Assembly (NCBI RefSeq): GCF_003957515.1
Contig: NZ_RQXW01000004.1
Location: forward strand, 124,001 to 188,000
Direction: 5' to 3'
Origin: Amphritea opalescens
GTDB lineage: Bacteria > Pseudomonadota > Gammaproteobacteria > Pseudomonadales > Balneatricaceae
DNA length: 64,000 nt
In this document: positions 34,238 through 45,400 of the stretch, piece by piece
Numbering within the stretch: position 1 is the first letter of the stretch
Layout of the letters: each line of letters begins with the position of its first letter
Notes under the pieces: model-generated
What the model was told of the DNA's origin: nothing
Seen by the model: only the letters and a program-made list of their open reading frames with translations
Database searches by the model: none
Program-made: the position numbers and the translations under genes

Positions 34238-36061
34238 CTACCCCCAGAAACGCCACAATTGAAGTTTCATCCAATCAACCATGCTGCGCGTCCAGATACT
34301 GATCAACAGACGCTCATCAACATATATCTGCGCCACCCCTTCAAGGCCGACACGTAACATCTCATCCTTATTATCAAAATCAGCTTCAACACGATAAACC
34401 GTCGCCCCTTCTAGCACTTCAGCCATAGGGTTTATACGCGTGACGGTAAACGAAAACTTCTGGTCAGGTAGAGCAGACAACACCAACTGACCGGTTTGCC
34501 CTTGACGGATATCATTAATTCTAAATTCATCCACATACATGGCTAACCTGAAGTGACGACGGGGAGATAATTCAAATAATACATCGCCCTGTCGTAACAG
34601 AGTGCCGATTCTCTGACTCAAATCCCCTGACACAATCAAGGCATCAAATGGCGCTTTCATTACCGCCTGAGATATCTGATATTCAAGCAACTTTATTTCA
34701 GCCTGCGCCCGCTTACCCTGAGCATTATTAATCTGCACTTGCGTGCGCTCATTTCTCGCTAAGGCTTCTTCATACTTACGCCGCGATGTAGCCTCTTGGT
34801 TGACCCAGCTCATCAACTGCAAGCGTAATTCTCGCGTATCCAGTTCGGCTAACAACGCCCCTTGTTTTAGCGTATCCCCCGCCCTGAGTGTCGCATTCTG
34901 TAAATAACCATCATAGGGGGCAACGATAGAACGGATCTCAGCGCCCTCGATGACAGCATCCGCGCTGATATTGTAACGGCCGGGCATCAGACTAAAAAAG
35001 AGAGATAATAAGAGCAGACTAAATAGAGTAATTTTCCGGCCAAGATGACCAGGGCCAAACAGCAAACTTAATTGATTTTTAACACTACGATAAACGTAGG
35101 CATACAGAGGTAAACAAGACTGACGTTTCTCTTCAAGTACCACGCCGACAAAGTTAGTCAATGCTTCAGCCGTAAGCTGTTCTTCTTGGCTGAATGGCTG
35201 ATCAATCGGCCGATCAAAGAGCACCGCACCGTAACAGTCTTCTTTATCAACCAGCGGTATCGTCATCAGAGTGCGCTGCCCTTTTTCTACCGCCAAAATA
35301 CTATGCGCGTGTGTTACCCGGTTATGGCCATCCAGAGCGGGCCATACGATAGATTCTTGTTGATCAACGGCTTCCTGCATCGCCTGAGTCGTTAATTTAA
35401 CTAACTCATGTTTCTTACTATGGCCGCTACTATTTGACTCAGAATGGACCTCTAACTCAGCATTTTTAACAAATCCGAGCACGACTCGTTCGGCGTCTAG
35501 ATATTGCCCCATCAAATTTACAAAGCGCAGCGCTGCATGCTCAAAATCACGCTCGCCAAGTACATGGGCAATACTATCGATAACAATATGTTGCCGTTGA
35601 TTATCTTGGGCAACCGTATTTAACAGGTTTCGAGATAAGCGTAACTCAAGCCATCCAGCGCAATACTCAATCACCGCCAACGCCTTGTGTAACTCCACTT
35701 CATCTGTAGCGCTCAGCAACACAGTAACGACCGCGCGCAACGCGCCATCGACAAAAACGGGGTAACTGCCAATATGATGTTTACCATCATCTAAAGGCAT
35801 GATCAGCGGCTGTTTTGACTTCAGAGTCTCGTCCGCTGCATCCAGTAGTAACTTATCCTGAGTGCCCACTTCTGGCCAAACGGCCATCGAATGAAACTGT
35901 CCACTGTGTGCTTCATCGGCAACAACTAATGCGACGCGAACCTGGGGTAATTGACCGCACAGCCACTCCAGCCAGGTAAAATGCCAATTATCATGATGGG
36001 TATCCAACAACCCATTCAGCTGCTGAATAGAGTCAGGCAACGAAGCAGTGATCTCACCCAT
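34238..36061 (-). CDS. GAF-domain / HlyD fusion membrane protein
   Basis: 607 residues from the ATG at 36061 (MGEITASLPDS); the upstream 17 codons of open frame have no ribosome site and look non-coding. A cytoplasmic part of about 340 residues has a GAF-like domain at ~160-312 (VNLMGQYLDAERVVLGFV, then TLMTIPLVDKEDCYGAVLFD) after another globular region. One membrane segment (KITLFSLLLLSLFFSLMPG, 343-361) leads to a periplasmic HlyD-type adaptor: lipoyl half SIVAPYDGYLQNATLRAGDT, a coiled-coil hairpin of about 65 residues, second half MKAPFDALIVSGDLSQRIGT and a beta-barrel. A small-molecule sensor on a secretion adaptor would let the cell gate export. The ligand is unknown. Confidence 0.82.
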   Translation of the reverse strand: MGEITASLPDSIQQLNGLLDTHHDNWHFTWLEWLCGQLPQVRVALVVADEAHSGQFHSMAVWPEVGTQDKLLLDAADETLKSKQPLIMPLDDGKHHIGSYPVFVDGALRAVVTVLLSATDEVELHKALAVIEYCAGWLELRLSRNLLNTVAQDNQRQHIVIDSIAHVLGERDFEHAALRFVNLMGQYLDAERVVLGFVKNAELEVHSESNSSGHSKKHELVKLTTQAMQEAVDQQESIVWPALDGHNRVTHAHSILAVEKGQRTLMTIPLVDKEDCYGAVLFDRPIDQPFSQEEQLTAEALTNFVGVVLEEKRQSCLPLYAYVYRSVKNQLSLLFGPGHLGRKITLFSLLLLSLFFSLMPGRYNISADAVIEGAEIRSIVAPYDGYLQNATLRAGDTLKQGALLAELDTRELRLQLMSWVNQEATSRRKYEEALARNERTQVQINNAQGKRAQAEIKLLEYQISQAVMKAPFDALIVSGDLSQRIGTLLRQGDVLFELSPRRHFRLAMYVDEFRINDIRQGQTGQLVLSALPDQKFSFTVTRINPMAEVLEGATVYRVEADFDNKDEMLRVGLEGVAQIYVDERLLISIWTRSMVDWMKLQLWRFWG

Positions 36062-36091
36062 AAATAGATTCTTTTTTATGTGTCTAAATAT

Positions 36092-36121
36092 AAAAATGCA
36101 TCGGCATGCCAAAACATACCG
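36092..36121 (-). terminator. Possible attenuator between DUF3467 and GAF-HlyD genes
   Basis: On the minus strand CGGTATG, loop TTTTGG, CATGCCG form a 7-bp stem (one G-T pair), followed by ATGCATTTTTAT. It sits in the only sizeable gap (92 bases) of the operon. A weak terminator here would keep export genes lower than the giant protein. Confidence 0.35.
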
Positions 36122-36153
36122 AAGCGTTTATAAACTAACCCACTCTTGACTCA

Positions 36154-36459
36154 TTAGTTTTTATTTACGCCGGTATCATCAAGCTTACCAAAACGCTTTT
36201 CATATTCTTCCACAACACCATTCAACAACAGCGATAAACGCTTCGCCGCAAAAGGGCTAACAATCATACGATCCGTTAACTCAATACCGACTTCTTTTTG
36301 ACCTGCACGCCATGCTTGGTTGGTACCAAACAACAGCGTCACTTCCTCGCGTGTACTGGAAACATTACACACATTGGCGTAAGTACTACGCATCTTGCTG
36401 TCGTCCCAACGAATTGTCGGTCCACTTGCTTTCTTATTTTCTACCGTATCGCCAGACAT
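36154..36459 (-). CDS. DUF3467 protein
   Basis: Small acidic-basic mixed protein of 101 residues that matches the DUF3467 pattern: IRWDDSKMRSTYANVCNVSS, then EVTLLFGTNQAW and the C-terminal ELTDRMIVSPFAAKRLSLLL. No signal peptide, so cytoplasmic. The family has no established function. It lies 32 bases after the giant gene and before the adaptor genes, all on the same strand, which suggests it works with them, for example as a chaperone or regulator. This is inference from position only. Confidence 0.85.
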   Translation of the reverse strand: MSGDTVENKKASGPTIRWDDSKMRSTYANVCNVSSTREEVTLLFGTNQAWRAGQKEVGIELTDRMIVSPFAAKRLSLLLNGVVEEYEKRFGKLDDTGVNKN

Positions 36460-36491
36460 CTTAATTCCTCAATGTTTTCGTTTAAATAACT

Positions 36492-39400
36492 TCATGTTAA
36501 ATCCTTTTTCTGCCAGATCGAATACTTCCGACTGAACTGTGCTCTTCGCAAGTCTTGCAAATCTCCCTGAATAACATTGTCTTCATTACTTAAGCGCCCA
36601 AGTCGCCATCCTCGCTGCCCTGCTACATTAGCCGCTAACAGCAGACCAATGGCCAATGAATCCGATAAGGGTTCACTTGCCGGTGTGGCATACTCACGGT
36701 CCAGCTCCGTTGCTTCACAATCAACACTCTTTTCAGAATCGCTAGCGGTTGACAGCCAAGACCTATCTTGCGCTGGCCGTTCATTCATCATAGCCACTGG
36801 AATTATGGCATCATCTGGCGCGACAGGAACTGCAGGTTTCTGCTCTTCGACTGGTACGCTAACAGGTGTAGATGTATGACCCGATCCTCTTCGTTGCTCA
36901 ACTCCAAGCAGTGGAAGATTCCGCAAAAACTCTTGCAGCTCTTGATCAGACAAGCGGGAAAGCTCTTCGCCATTCAACAATGGCGTTAAACGCAAGGCCG
37001 TATCAATACGCAGTGGCTCAGCGTCAGAGTCCCCAGAGTCCCCAAAGTCTATAAAGATGTCATCATCCTCTTCTTGCGCTATATCCGTATTAACACCATA
37101 GATGCTAAACAGGCTAGAAGATATAACTTCACGGTTAGTCGGGTCAGAAACAATCAATAAAGAGGTGAAGTCTGCGGAATCCTGAATACGCGCATAGTTA
37201 CCGATAATGACATCGGTGATTAAACTACCATCGAAATAATCAAAGCCACTACCACCGACCATAATGTCAAACCCGTCTCCGCCTGACAGAATGTCACTGG
37301 CGCCAAAGGTAGGTAAGGTAGACTGGAAATCCCTCAGCCCTGAATTCGCTATTGTAATATTAACAAAGTCACCAAAGATGGCATCCTCGCCCTCCTCGCC
37401 ACGAATCGAATCAGAACCGGCACCACCAAGCCCAATATCATTACCAGCACCCAGATTAACAATGTCGTTCCCGCCTAAATTCGCATCGACATCATTTCTG
37501 ATTAATACGGCAGGCTCTGAGGTAAAGTTATAATTCAGGACACCGGTATCGGCAATCACAATGTCGTTATCTGCGCCAGAGTTGATAACATCACTGCCCA
37601 AGCCGCTAAAGATAATGTCATCGCCAGCATCCGTGTTGATATGGTCTTCACCATCGCCCTCGTTGCTAGTCACAATCCTTTGTAGTCGGCCCGTTTCAAA
37701 TAGCACCTCACCGGTATCGCCTAGAACGACATCGTCACCGATACCCGTGACAACGCTATCCGCCCCGGGACCAGCCAGAATAACGTTATCACCATCTCCG
37801 CTTTGAATAGTGTCAGCACCACCGATTGAGGTTTTCGCTGACGTTACTCGCGTAATAACATTATCAACATAGATCAACTCACCGGCATCACCCAAGATCA
37901 CATCCACACCATCGCCGGTGGTCACTCTATCGGAGTTGAAGCCGCCGATCACGCGGTTACTGCCATCCCCTGCATCAATGGTATCTAAGCCGGTGGTTGT
38001 CTCATCGACATCCGTCGACAGCAAACGTACCACCACCCCATCAACATACTCAATCAGGCCATTATCGCCGAAGATATCATCATCACCGGCACCCGCCGTG
38101 ACTCGGTCATTACCCTGACCGGCCAGAACAGTATTGTTACCGCCTGTGGTGATAATGACATCATCACCGCCATTGGTAATGCCGGTAGTCTGAATCGTCT
38201 GGATCACGCCATCGTTTCCGATAACGATTTCACCGTTATCGCCTATAATACGGTCATGGCCAACACTCGTCTCGACAAAGTCTGCGCCTTGACCGCCCAT
38301 CACAATATTATTACCTGAGAGACTTCCCACGCGGATATCGTCATCACCCCCCTGAGCGCTACTTGAGCGAACCAAGGTAACAACACCGGCACTAATGGCG
38401 CTAACATCGATATAGTCGATTGCGCCTAAGTCACCCAGCACAATATTATCGCCGCTCATATCAGTGACAACGTCGCCACCTAAACCGGCCATAATGCGAT
38501 CGTCGCCTTCACCACCATCGATCGTATCGCTGCCATCAGCACTGAGGTCATCGCTGGTAATCAATGAAAGGTCATCCAACTCACTGGCGAGCAAATCATT
38601 GCCTGCAGCGTTTTGTGCCGAGCCATTTTCACCAAAGATAATGTCGTTACCGCTGTCACCCAAGATGACATCGTCACCCGCATTACCTCTGATAATATCG
38701 TCTTCAGAACCGCCTATTATTCTGTCGTTACCCTCGTCACCCTCTAATGTATCGCGTCCCGCATTACCGTAAACGATATCGTTACCTTCATTCGCGTAAA
38801 TGCGATCATCACCTTCATTGCCATACAGAATGTCATCGCCTCGGCTACCGAAAACTAAGTCATTATCTTCGTTACCATATACACGGATGGCCATCGTAGC
38901 GGCACCCGCATAAACGTTATCGTCACCCTTGTTACCAAAGATATCTAAACGGCGAGCTTCACTGTCACTAAGTGACGCCAACGCTGTATGAGCTGGATTC
39001 GACAGGTTATCGCTAGCTGTTACCGTAATAATATCGTCACCATCATTACCATATAGAGAGGTTGCGCTAACACCTTCAACATACACGCTGTTAACCAAGA
39101 TTTGATCGGCACCTTTGCCGGCCCAGATCACTAAGTCGTTATTATAATTACCGTTGGTCGCAGTATAGGTAATATCGCCTAAAGCCATGCCGCTAAGACG
39201 TTCACGACTCAAGCTCACGTTATCAGCATCAACATCATCAAAATCACTGATATACAGCGCGTTTTCATCACTTCCCGCATCAATATTCAACAAGCCATTA
39301 ATACCATCCAAAGTACCATGGGCATCAGACTGATTGGTCAAGTCTGCGTTAGCATTGCTGGTAACGTAGATAGAGTCTTCACCCGCAAAAGTGTTAATGC

Positions 39401-42400
39401 TGGTTTCTGTGTTTTGATGGGACGATTGAACATTGACGATATCACTGCCACTGCCTAAATTAATATCCAGCTGGCTAATATTGTAATAGTTGATGCCATC
39501 CATGCGTTTCTCAACGGTAGCATCACCAACAACGCTCGTAATTTCAACATCCGCATAGGCACCTCGGAACTGAATCAGCCATTCATTACCAACTCGAATA
39601 ACTGAAATATTGTCGGTGTACGGCAAGTAATCCTGTTGATCCGACAAGTCATCGTTTACAACCGAGACGGGCTTGTTATTCGGATTCAGTACTGGCCTTA
39701 ACACTTCAATAATTTCCGCCTGAGTGGCCGTAACAGAGATTGATGCGGTTAATTGACCCAGAATTTCTAACTGATAAGCGCCTGAGGCTGCTGGGGTTAC
39801 TGTTTGAATCAGTCCAGTTTGAGCGGTTAACGAGCTTTCTCTGACGGTACTGGTTTTAACCTCTACGGTCGCATCAGCTGCCGCATTCAATCCCGCTATA
39901 TCGGTAATGGCCAACGGTGAAATAGGCTCACCGGCCAATTCACCACCGAAGGTGATAGTGAAGGTATAACCATTCACAATATCCTGTCGTTCAACCACTA
40001 AGCCTGGACCTGCACTGAAGTGCGTTTTCAAAGCCGCCAATAACGTCGCTTCGTCTAGATCGGGAATACTAATAGCTACACCATCAATATCGAGAATATA
40101 ACTTCCCGATACGGCGCGTATGTAGAGTAATTGAATTTCCGCCAACGATGGCATATCCAAACCGGTGATGCTGTCATCAGTAACTAGTACGTCGTTACTA
40201 TCAACATCACCCGTATCATTTACGATCAGTTGGTTATCACCTTCTCCACCATCGACCACTAACAATGCCGCGATCTCATCCGCTAATTGTTGCTGGCTAC
40301 CTACGGTAATAACATCGTCTCCTTCACCGGTTCTAAGTGTCAAAGCACCCGCCACTGTTTCAACGCTAATTTGATCATCGCCTCCACGAGTATCAATTGT
40401 TGTACTACCTATATGAGTAGACTGAATCGTCAAATCATCAACACTGTCGCCCAATTCAATCGACAGCGTTTCAATATTGGCATAACGAATTCCGCCGGGA
40501 ATCTCTTCATCACCCAGCCTGATGTTATCTCCCATACCAAAGCCAGTGATCGTATCCGCCGTTAAGGTACCACTTTCTGCTGCGGGGCTAGCGCTGTTAT
40601 ACAAATTAAGCACATCAACTTGAGTGACTTCAGTCACCCGTGTATTCATATTGACTGGGTTGATGTAATAGTCACGCGTCATTGGTGCAATACCATTTGG
40701 CCAGTCTCCCACTAAGGTTAAGGTTTGACCATTTTGCGCTGCGATCTCCATGGTGACCTTTTCACCACTAGCATTATCAACCATAACCAATTCAAACAGC
40801 CCATTCTCAATGTCTAAATTAAAACCAGGATTGTGTGTAGATGAGTCTTTATCCCAATATTCAGCAGCTATGTCAGTCACTACAATATGGCCGCCAACAT
40901 TATCGATCGATGCGAGCGTACCTTCAATTTTGTACCAGTTGTTTTCTTCCGGTAATAGCAATGGGTTATTTAGGGTTTGAGCGGCGCTATCCGCCAAGCC
41001 ACCATCGATAGAGATCGGCCCGCGAATGCTATTAAGACGCTCGCCTAACGGAGCAAATACTTGGGCATCACCGCCATCAATAATGTCGTCATCGGCCGCT
41101 GACAAGGTAATCGTTTGAATATCATCCCAAGCTACTTGGCCGGCACCGGGCGTACCACCTACAAAGGTAATACTCGATGTGTCTGTGCCTACCTGAACCT
41201 GATTATGCTCGGCCGTTTTACCGTCTTCGAAGGCGTAATTACTATGATAAGTCCGTGTTTCAATACCGGCAAAATCAACGGTAACTAAATCCGGCACCAG
41301 CAAGCCCGTGACTGGATCAAGCACCATAGGTGCACCCGACAAGACCACTTGATAAGAGTCATCTTGCCAGCTTTCATTAGCGTAGCCATCCACACCGCTC
41401 ATCAGATAACTCACTTCGAAACGATCACCTGCGCTCAACACTAGATTGGACTTGAGATTATAGGTATCGGTTAGCGCGTCATAGCTTTCGATAATGGCTG
41501 TCTGACCTGCGTTATCACCCGACGTCACCGTCAATAACATGCCATCCATCTTCACATAATTACTATCGGTGGCATGACCCTCGAGCGAAATATTCAGCTT
41601 ATAGTTCTCTGTCATACCTTCTAGGTAGGTATTTGAATAACTATTACCGTTAGTGGTTACCGATGTATTGCTAGTGGTATTAAATAACGATCGCTCCAGC
41701 GTAGTAATTTCCGTGCGCACATTCACATCACTGGTATAGGTAACCGAATAACCCACTTCAACTCGATAAGTGCCTTTATTAGCAAACAGGAACTCCAACA
41801 TAGGGTCTCCCTGACTGCTGCTGCCGTTGTCCGCCAGCCAGCTAAAGTCTTTATCAAAGGTCATCTCTGTGCCATTAACAGCGCCAGACGTCATATCAAA
41901 CACTTTCATGTACGGCAAATAGGATTGCGTAGAGGTCACCCGTGTTTCTACTACACGCTTGGTCTCTGTGACAGTCGTAAAAATATTACCTGAAGATGAA
42001 AATGACTCACTTTGATAGACGTTAGTCGAACTGTTACTAAAAGAAGAACCGTAATCGATATCGAACAAGCCCTGAACCTGAGTCTTACGTCCATTTGAAA
42101 CAAGGGCGTCATCGACCGTATCAATCAACACCCGATTGCCGATGGTTGTTACAGTGCTACTCAGGCCTGCAGCATGAAGCAGGTCCATCAAACCGGTAGC
42201 AACCTTGTCATTAATCGACTCAGGCGCATCAATATCACTTTGGCTCACGAGATACGTATAAGTGATGCCATTAACCGTAATCGACCAAGCATCACCCACC
42301 GCGGGTAGAGCATCATCAGTAAGATCTAACGCATAGGTATCCCAACGATCTCTATCGTCGACCTGTGGACCCTGTAGAACTTCGATATTTTCAATACTCA

Positions 42401-45400
42401 AGCTCGCAGAGACGCGGCTCTCATCATCGGCAACAAATACTAAGGCACCCGTATCGACGGTTACCGTAATCCCAGCTAAACCATTGGTCAGTGCTGTCGC
42501 TACACCCGCTAATCCACCAGCCGCTCCAGCAATGCCATAAATGGTCGACAATGAAGCGCCGCTGTATGAGACATCATCACCGTTACTATCCTTAACCGTT
42601 ACTGTCCAAACATCACTACTGCTATGGCTGTAACCAGAATCGATAGTTAAAGCCTGAGAATAAACCGTCACATTAACGGTGCTTTGAGACGCTTCAGTAT
42701 CTTCAGTCACCATCGCGTTCAACGTCAAATCTGGGCTGGCACCATTATCTCGGGTTATCATCAGTGTATTACTCGAGGCTTCATAATGAGCAACATAATC
42801 ACCTGCGGTCAGCTGTGTAGCGAGATCCGCACCAACAATGTCCACATCGGTAGCTGAAACATTACTGGCCACCGCGCTAGCGCCCGACAATACGCGCCAG
42901 TTTTCAGCAGTAAGGGTGCTATCCAGCACCAGTTTTTGTTGATGTACTTCCTGTGAAGTAGAGAAACGCGCATCGGATGTCGTCATGCCGTTGCCATCCG
43001 AGCGTTTCACGACAAAGGATGTATTACCACTGGTATAGGTAATGCTGTAGTTACCATTTAACTTACTATCCAGTTGTGCTTGAATATTGTCCGTGATTTC
43101 AGCCAATGTTGGCGCATTAGCGGCATCGGTATAGCTACTCGTGTACTCAGCCGTTTCTCCATCGACAGTAACAGACCAAGTACGATTGTTGGCAACACCT
43201 GTGTCGATAGTGAACTTACGCTCAATTAACTGGGTTGAGCCCGCATCAACAGAGCGATCATCAACCACGCGAACGCTGACCGCTTTGCTGGCATCGTCCG
43301 TCACGGTGAGGGTTTTGCTAGCATCGTCGTATTTAATACGATAATCAGTACCTAGCACATCCTTAACCGCGCCAACTAAACCAGCGCCTACGGTATTGAG
43401 GTTGTTAGCACCGGACGATTTATCAAAGGTGTAATCCTGACCATCTATGGTGACTATCCAATCCTGTCCATTTTCCACACCAAATGATGGCGCTTTTAGC
43501 ACGACATTGGTTTCTTGCAAAGAGATCGAGGTTTGATCAGCGGCATAAGCCGTCTCATGGATAATAGACAGCTTAAAGCCGTTTTCGATATTCGTTATCA
43601 CTACATCGTCGGCAGAACTCCCAATAGCTGCGGTAAAGAAGCTATCCAAGCCGTTCAGTTGAGTTAACAATGAGGCAGCCAGGTCAGCACCACTGGTGCC
43701 CATCGCCTCAACATCATAAGTCACACCAGAAACAGTCACATGCCACTGGTCTCCCACTTTAACCGACGCTGGGAAGTTTATACCCGCAGAGGTGTACCAA
43801 CCGCTTTTACTGCCTAAGTTGGAGTCGTCCGCATGAACCGAGCCCGCGGGGCTGAACAACATATCATCCGTGACTTCGAAGAGGTAACTATCCGCTTTAT
43901 AGGAGCCACCACCTTCAATGGTGATGTGTGACATCGAATCATTAATGACACCGCCTACGTCGGCATTACCAATGAGAATGTTAGGATCGGTATACCAGCC
44001 CTTATTGTCACTCCCCGTACCACTAACGCCATCAATATCACTGATAAGCTGACCGCCGACGCCATTAGCAAAACCCGTTTCATTCTCTATTTCGAGTAAA
44101 GGTGACTGGCTGAAATCGAACTCCGTAGTGACCTGCTGCGGCAGGCTGAGATGCAATTTATAATCAGCACCTTCAGGTACACCTTCCCATGCTGGATTGG
44201 TATTGCTGATATTGCCTTCAACCTCGACAAAATAGGTGCCCGCTTCGGTAATCTTGTAATTAATGTAACTGTTGTTGATATAGTTCGCCGGCAACACCGA
44301 CGTTTTACCCTGTGCCAACGTCAATAGGTTAGTTCTACTCTGCCAATAAACACTATCACCGGAGGCATAATCGGAATCTACCTCGGCCCAGAAATCAATT
44401 CCAGCAGAACCTGCGTTATCAATCATTGGCTGGGTAACGGTGAATTGGAAATAATCTTTCGAGCCATCACCCCGACCATTAACGGTAATGTGCGGCGCAG
44501 CTATAGAATGGGCAATCGTCGGATCGGTAGCGGTTGTCCAACGGGCGGCACTTAAATCCTGAGCTGATTTGACGGTGTCGTTGCCTTGCAGCTCGTCCAC
44601 TTCCGCCAAACCAAAACTCGCCTGCACCGAAAGCCCCGTACTATCAACCAGCACCATGCCTTCACCGAGAACACCCTCAGCATCGGTTTCTGTCACCTGC
44701 GCACGACCATTCTCTTGAATAATCAGCAACGTGGGTGATTCATCATCCGCAATAGTCACGTCGACCACACCCATCGCCAGACCGTTGTAGTACGGATCAG
44801 CACTGCTCACGGTATGACTCAAGCGACCATAATGAATACCTTCAACATCCGTATCATCGATGGCGGTGAAGGTAACCGTTTGCGCCTCACTCCAATTGCC
44901 GGGCGTAAATGTCAACTCAGTAACATCGGTGGCTAACTGACCATCGCTCGCAATGGTAATCGTCACATTGTCAGACGGTTGATGGCTTAACATCACCTCA
45001 TAGCTATCACTGCGCAAAGCGGCTACCGCTTCAGCAACCAACGGTTCACTACTACTCTTAGCGATTAAGATGGTTGGCGATACCGAGCGCACATCGAGGC
45101 TGCCCATGACCTGCCCACTAAAGAAGGCATCATCGGTAATCACTAAGTGAGAAATCAGACCATCCGGTGCACCGCCACTAGCATCACTGTAGGCGACCAC
45201 TTGTGGCCCCCAATCTGCTGCAGTAAAGGTTAACGTTGTTTTATCCGTCTCCATTGAGTCTGGCGTTTCGATCTCTATCACAACGTCCGCCGTAGGCGCT
45301 TGCGATAACGCGACCTCATAACGATTATTGCTCATTAAGGTCACGGCAACATCGGGGTTGGCATCAATCACTTTATGGGATGTTAAATCATCATCCACCA

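Noticed and set aside
29320-36061. Ordinary type I secretion system
   Set aside because: HlyD-like proteins are present, but there is no ABC exporter with Walker and signature motifs and no TolC-like protein in the window.
37264-38772. Plus-strand Ser/Pro-rich frames opposite the RTX block
   Set aside because: They are the antisense readings of Gly/Asp repeat codons and recur wherever the RTX pattern occurs.
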